Positions 63,404 to 64,000 of a stretch of DNA of 64,000 nt are shown here, piece after piece (position 1 is the first letter of the stretch; each line of letters opens with the position of its first letter). This DNA is from Lingula anatina (Eukaryota > Brachiopoda > Lingulata > Lingulida > Lingulidae), in the NCBI RefSeq assembly GCF_001039355.2, contig NW_019773526.1, positions 520,366 through 584,365 of the forward strand. Direction: 5' to 3'. The notes under the pieces were generated by a model that was not told where the DNA came from, made no database searches, and saw only the letters and a list, made by a program, of their open reading frames with translations. A program made the translations under genes and the position numbers.

Positions 63404-64000
63404 CTAAAATTACACACTAATATCCTAAATGAGAAGTAAATAACTATTTGATTGTAGTTTTCAGATATGCTCACAAAATTATACATGGATTCAAAATAAC
63501 TGATGAAAATGAACTTCATAGGAATCTGCATTTGAAAAATGTGTCCAAAACATAATTTGCTGCATAAAATTCTCAAGTTGACAACCAATGCACAATTATA
63601 ATATTAAAACCAGAGGATCAGAGAGGCTATACCACCTCTGGGTATTGTACCACCAGCTGGAGTAAGCACATCTGTATGGAAAAAAAAAAAAAGGTGGCAC
63701 CAACTCCAGTGTTGTGCTTGACAAGCTCTATAAAATGCAGTAAACAGTTTTTTGTTGAAAATCACTATTTATAACTAAATCATGGGAAGAAGTAAAAGGT
63801 AAAATCCAAATTTGTGAAGTGCGATTAATGGTGATAAGTAGGTCGACGGTCAAATTCAAGGTCACAGGAAGACTCAATATACAAGTTCCTGTTCAAGTTC
63901 AATAGTAACTATGGGCCAGTTTTGAAGATATAAGGGACAAAAAAATTGGCAAAGTTCAGTTCATGGTGAAAAGAAGGTCAAGGATCAATTTCAAGGTCAC
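63404..64000. other. intron upstream of the first visible UGGT exon
   Basis: No exon recognised in the last 600 bases. Positions 63675-63745 carry a diverged short repeat shared with 58105-58165. The gene continues beyond the window. Confidence 0.6.

Noticed and set aside
1-64000. tRNA, rRNA or other structured RNA genes
   Set aside because: No cloverleaf with A and B boxes or rRNA-like conserved block was noticed by eye. A covariance-model scan would be needed to exclude them.

Overview
This is a eukaryotic, animal-type window: AT-rich DNA, one long gene split into many short exons with GT-AG introns, and dense mobile-element and satellite DNA. The Tc1/mariner, DIRS/Ngaro-like and L1/Tx1-like fossils, many MITE-like repeats and a single UGGT-type gene suggest an aquatic invertebrate. 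A mollusc or similar is my best guess, but the sequence does not prove it.

Layout. Positions 1 to about 16,200 are a large satellite field built from diverged ~50 bp monomers that share a palindromic TGATCA core. The monomers read one way in 1-4205, the opposite way in ~4206-16050, then flip back briefly. In 5341-15750 they form higher-order units of about 300-500 bp. The field is interrupted by a Tc1 transposase fossil (2849-3411), a TTAA-flanked MITE copy, a 1.2 kb non-satellite insertion (10571-11810) and a 219-base assembly gap. Positions 16,200-19,200 hold no recognised gene; part is probably 3' UTR of the next gene.

Positions 19,220-63,403 (minus strand) hold most of a UDP-glucose:glycoprotein glucosyltransferase gene (UGGT), the folding sensor of the ER calnexin cycle. 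I resolved 37 coding exons. Their phases join without a frameshift into 1328 codons plus a stop, from about residue 255 of a typical ~1550-residue UGGT to the C-terminus. The last is a 32-base micro-exon encoding an ER-retention end, RDEL. The signal peptide and the first part of the folding-sensor domain lie beyond 64,000.

The introns carry a DIRS/Ngaro-like retroelement fragment, a 5'-truncated L1/Tx1-like insertion with ~64 bp target-site duplications, an L1-type ORF1 fossil, a ~1.1 kb terminal-inverted-repeat element, several MITE families, a ~515 bp direct duplication and many minisatellites.

The most striking observation is that at least four minisatellites in this gene are built from its own exon-intron junctions. 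They multiply the 5' splice sites of the exons ending at 24553, 34021 and 36188, and the 3' splice site of the exon starting at 36289. The last array supplies seven extra acceptors in frame and without a stop. This looks like a local process that amplifies splice junctions, with possible effects on splicing.
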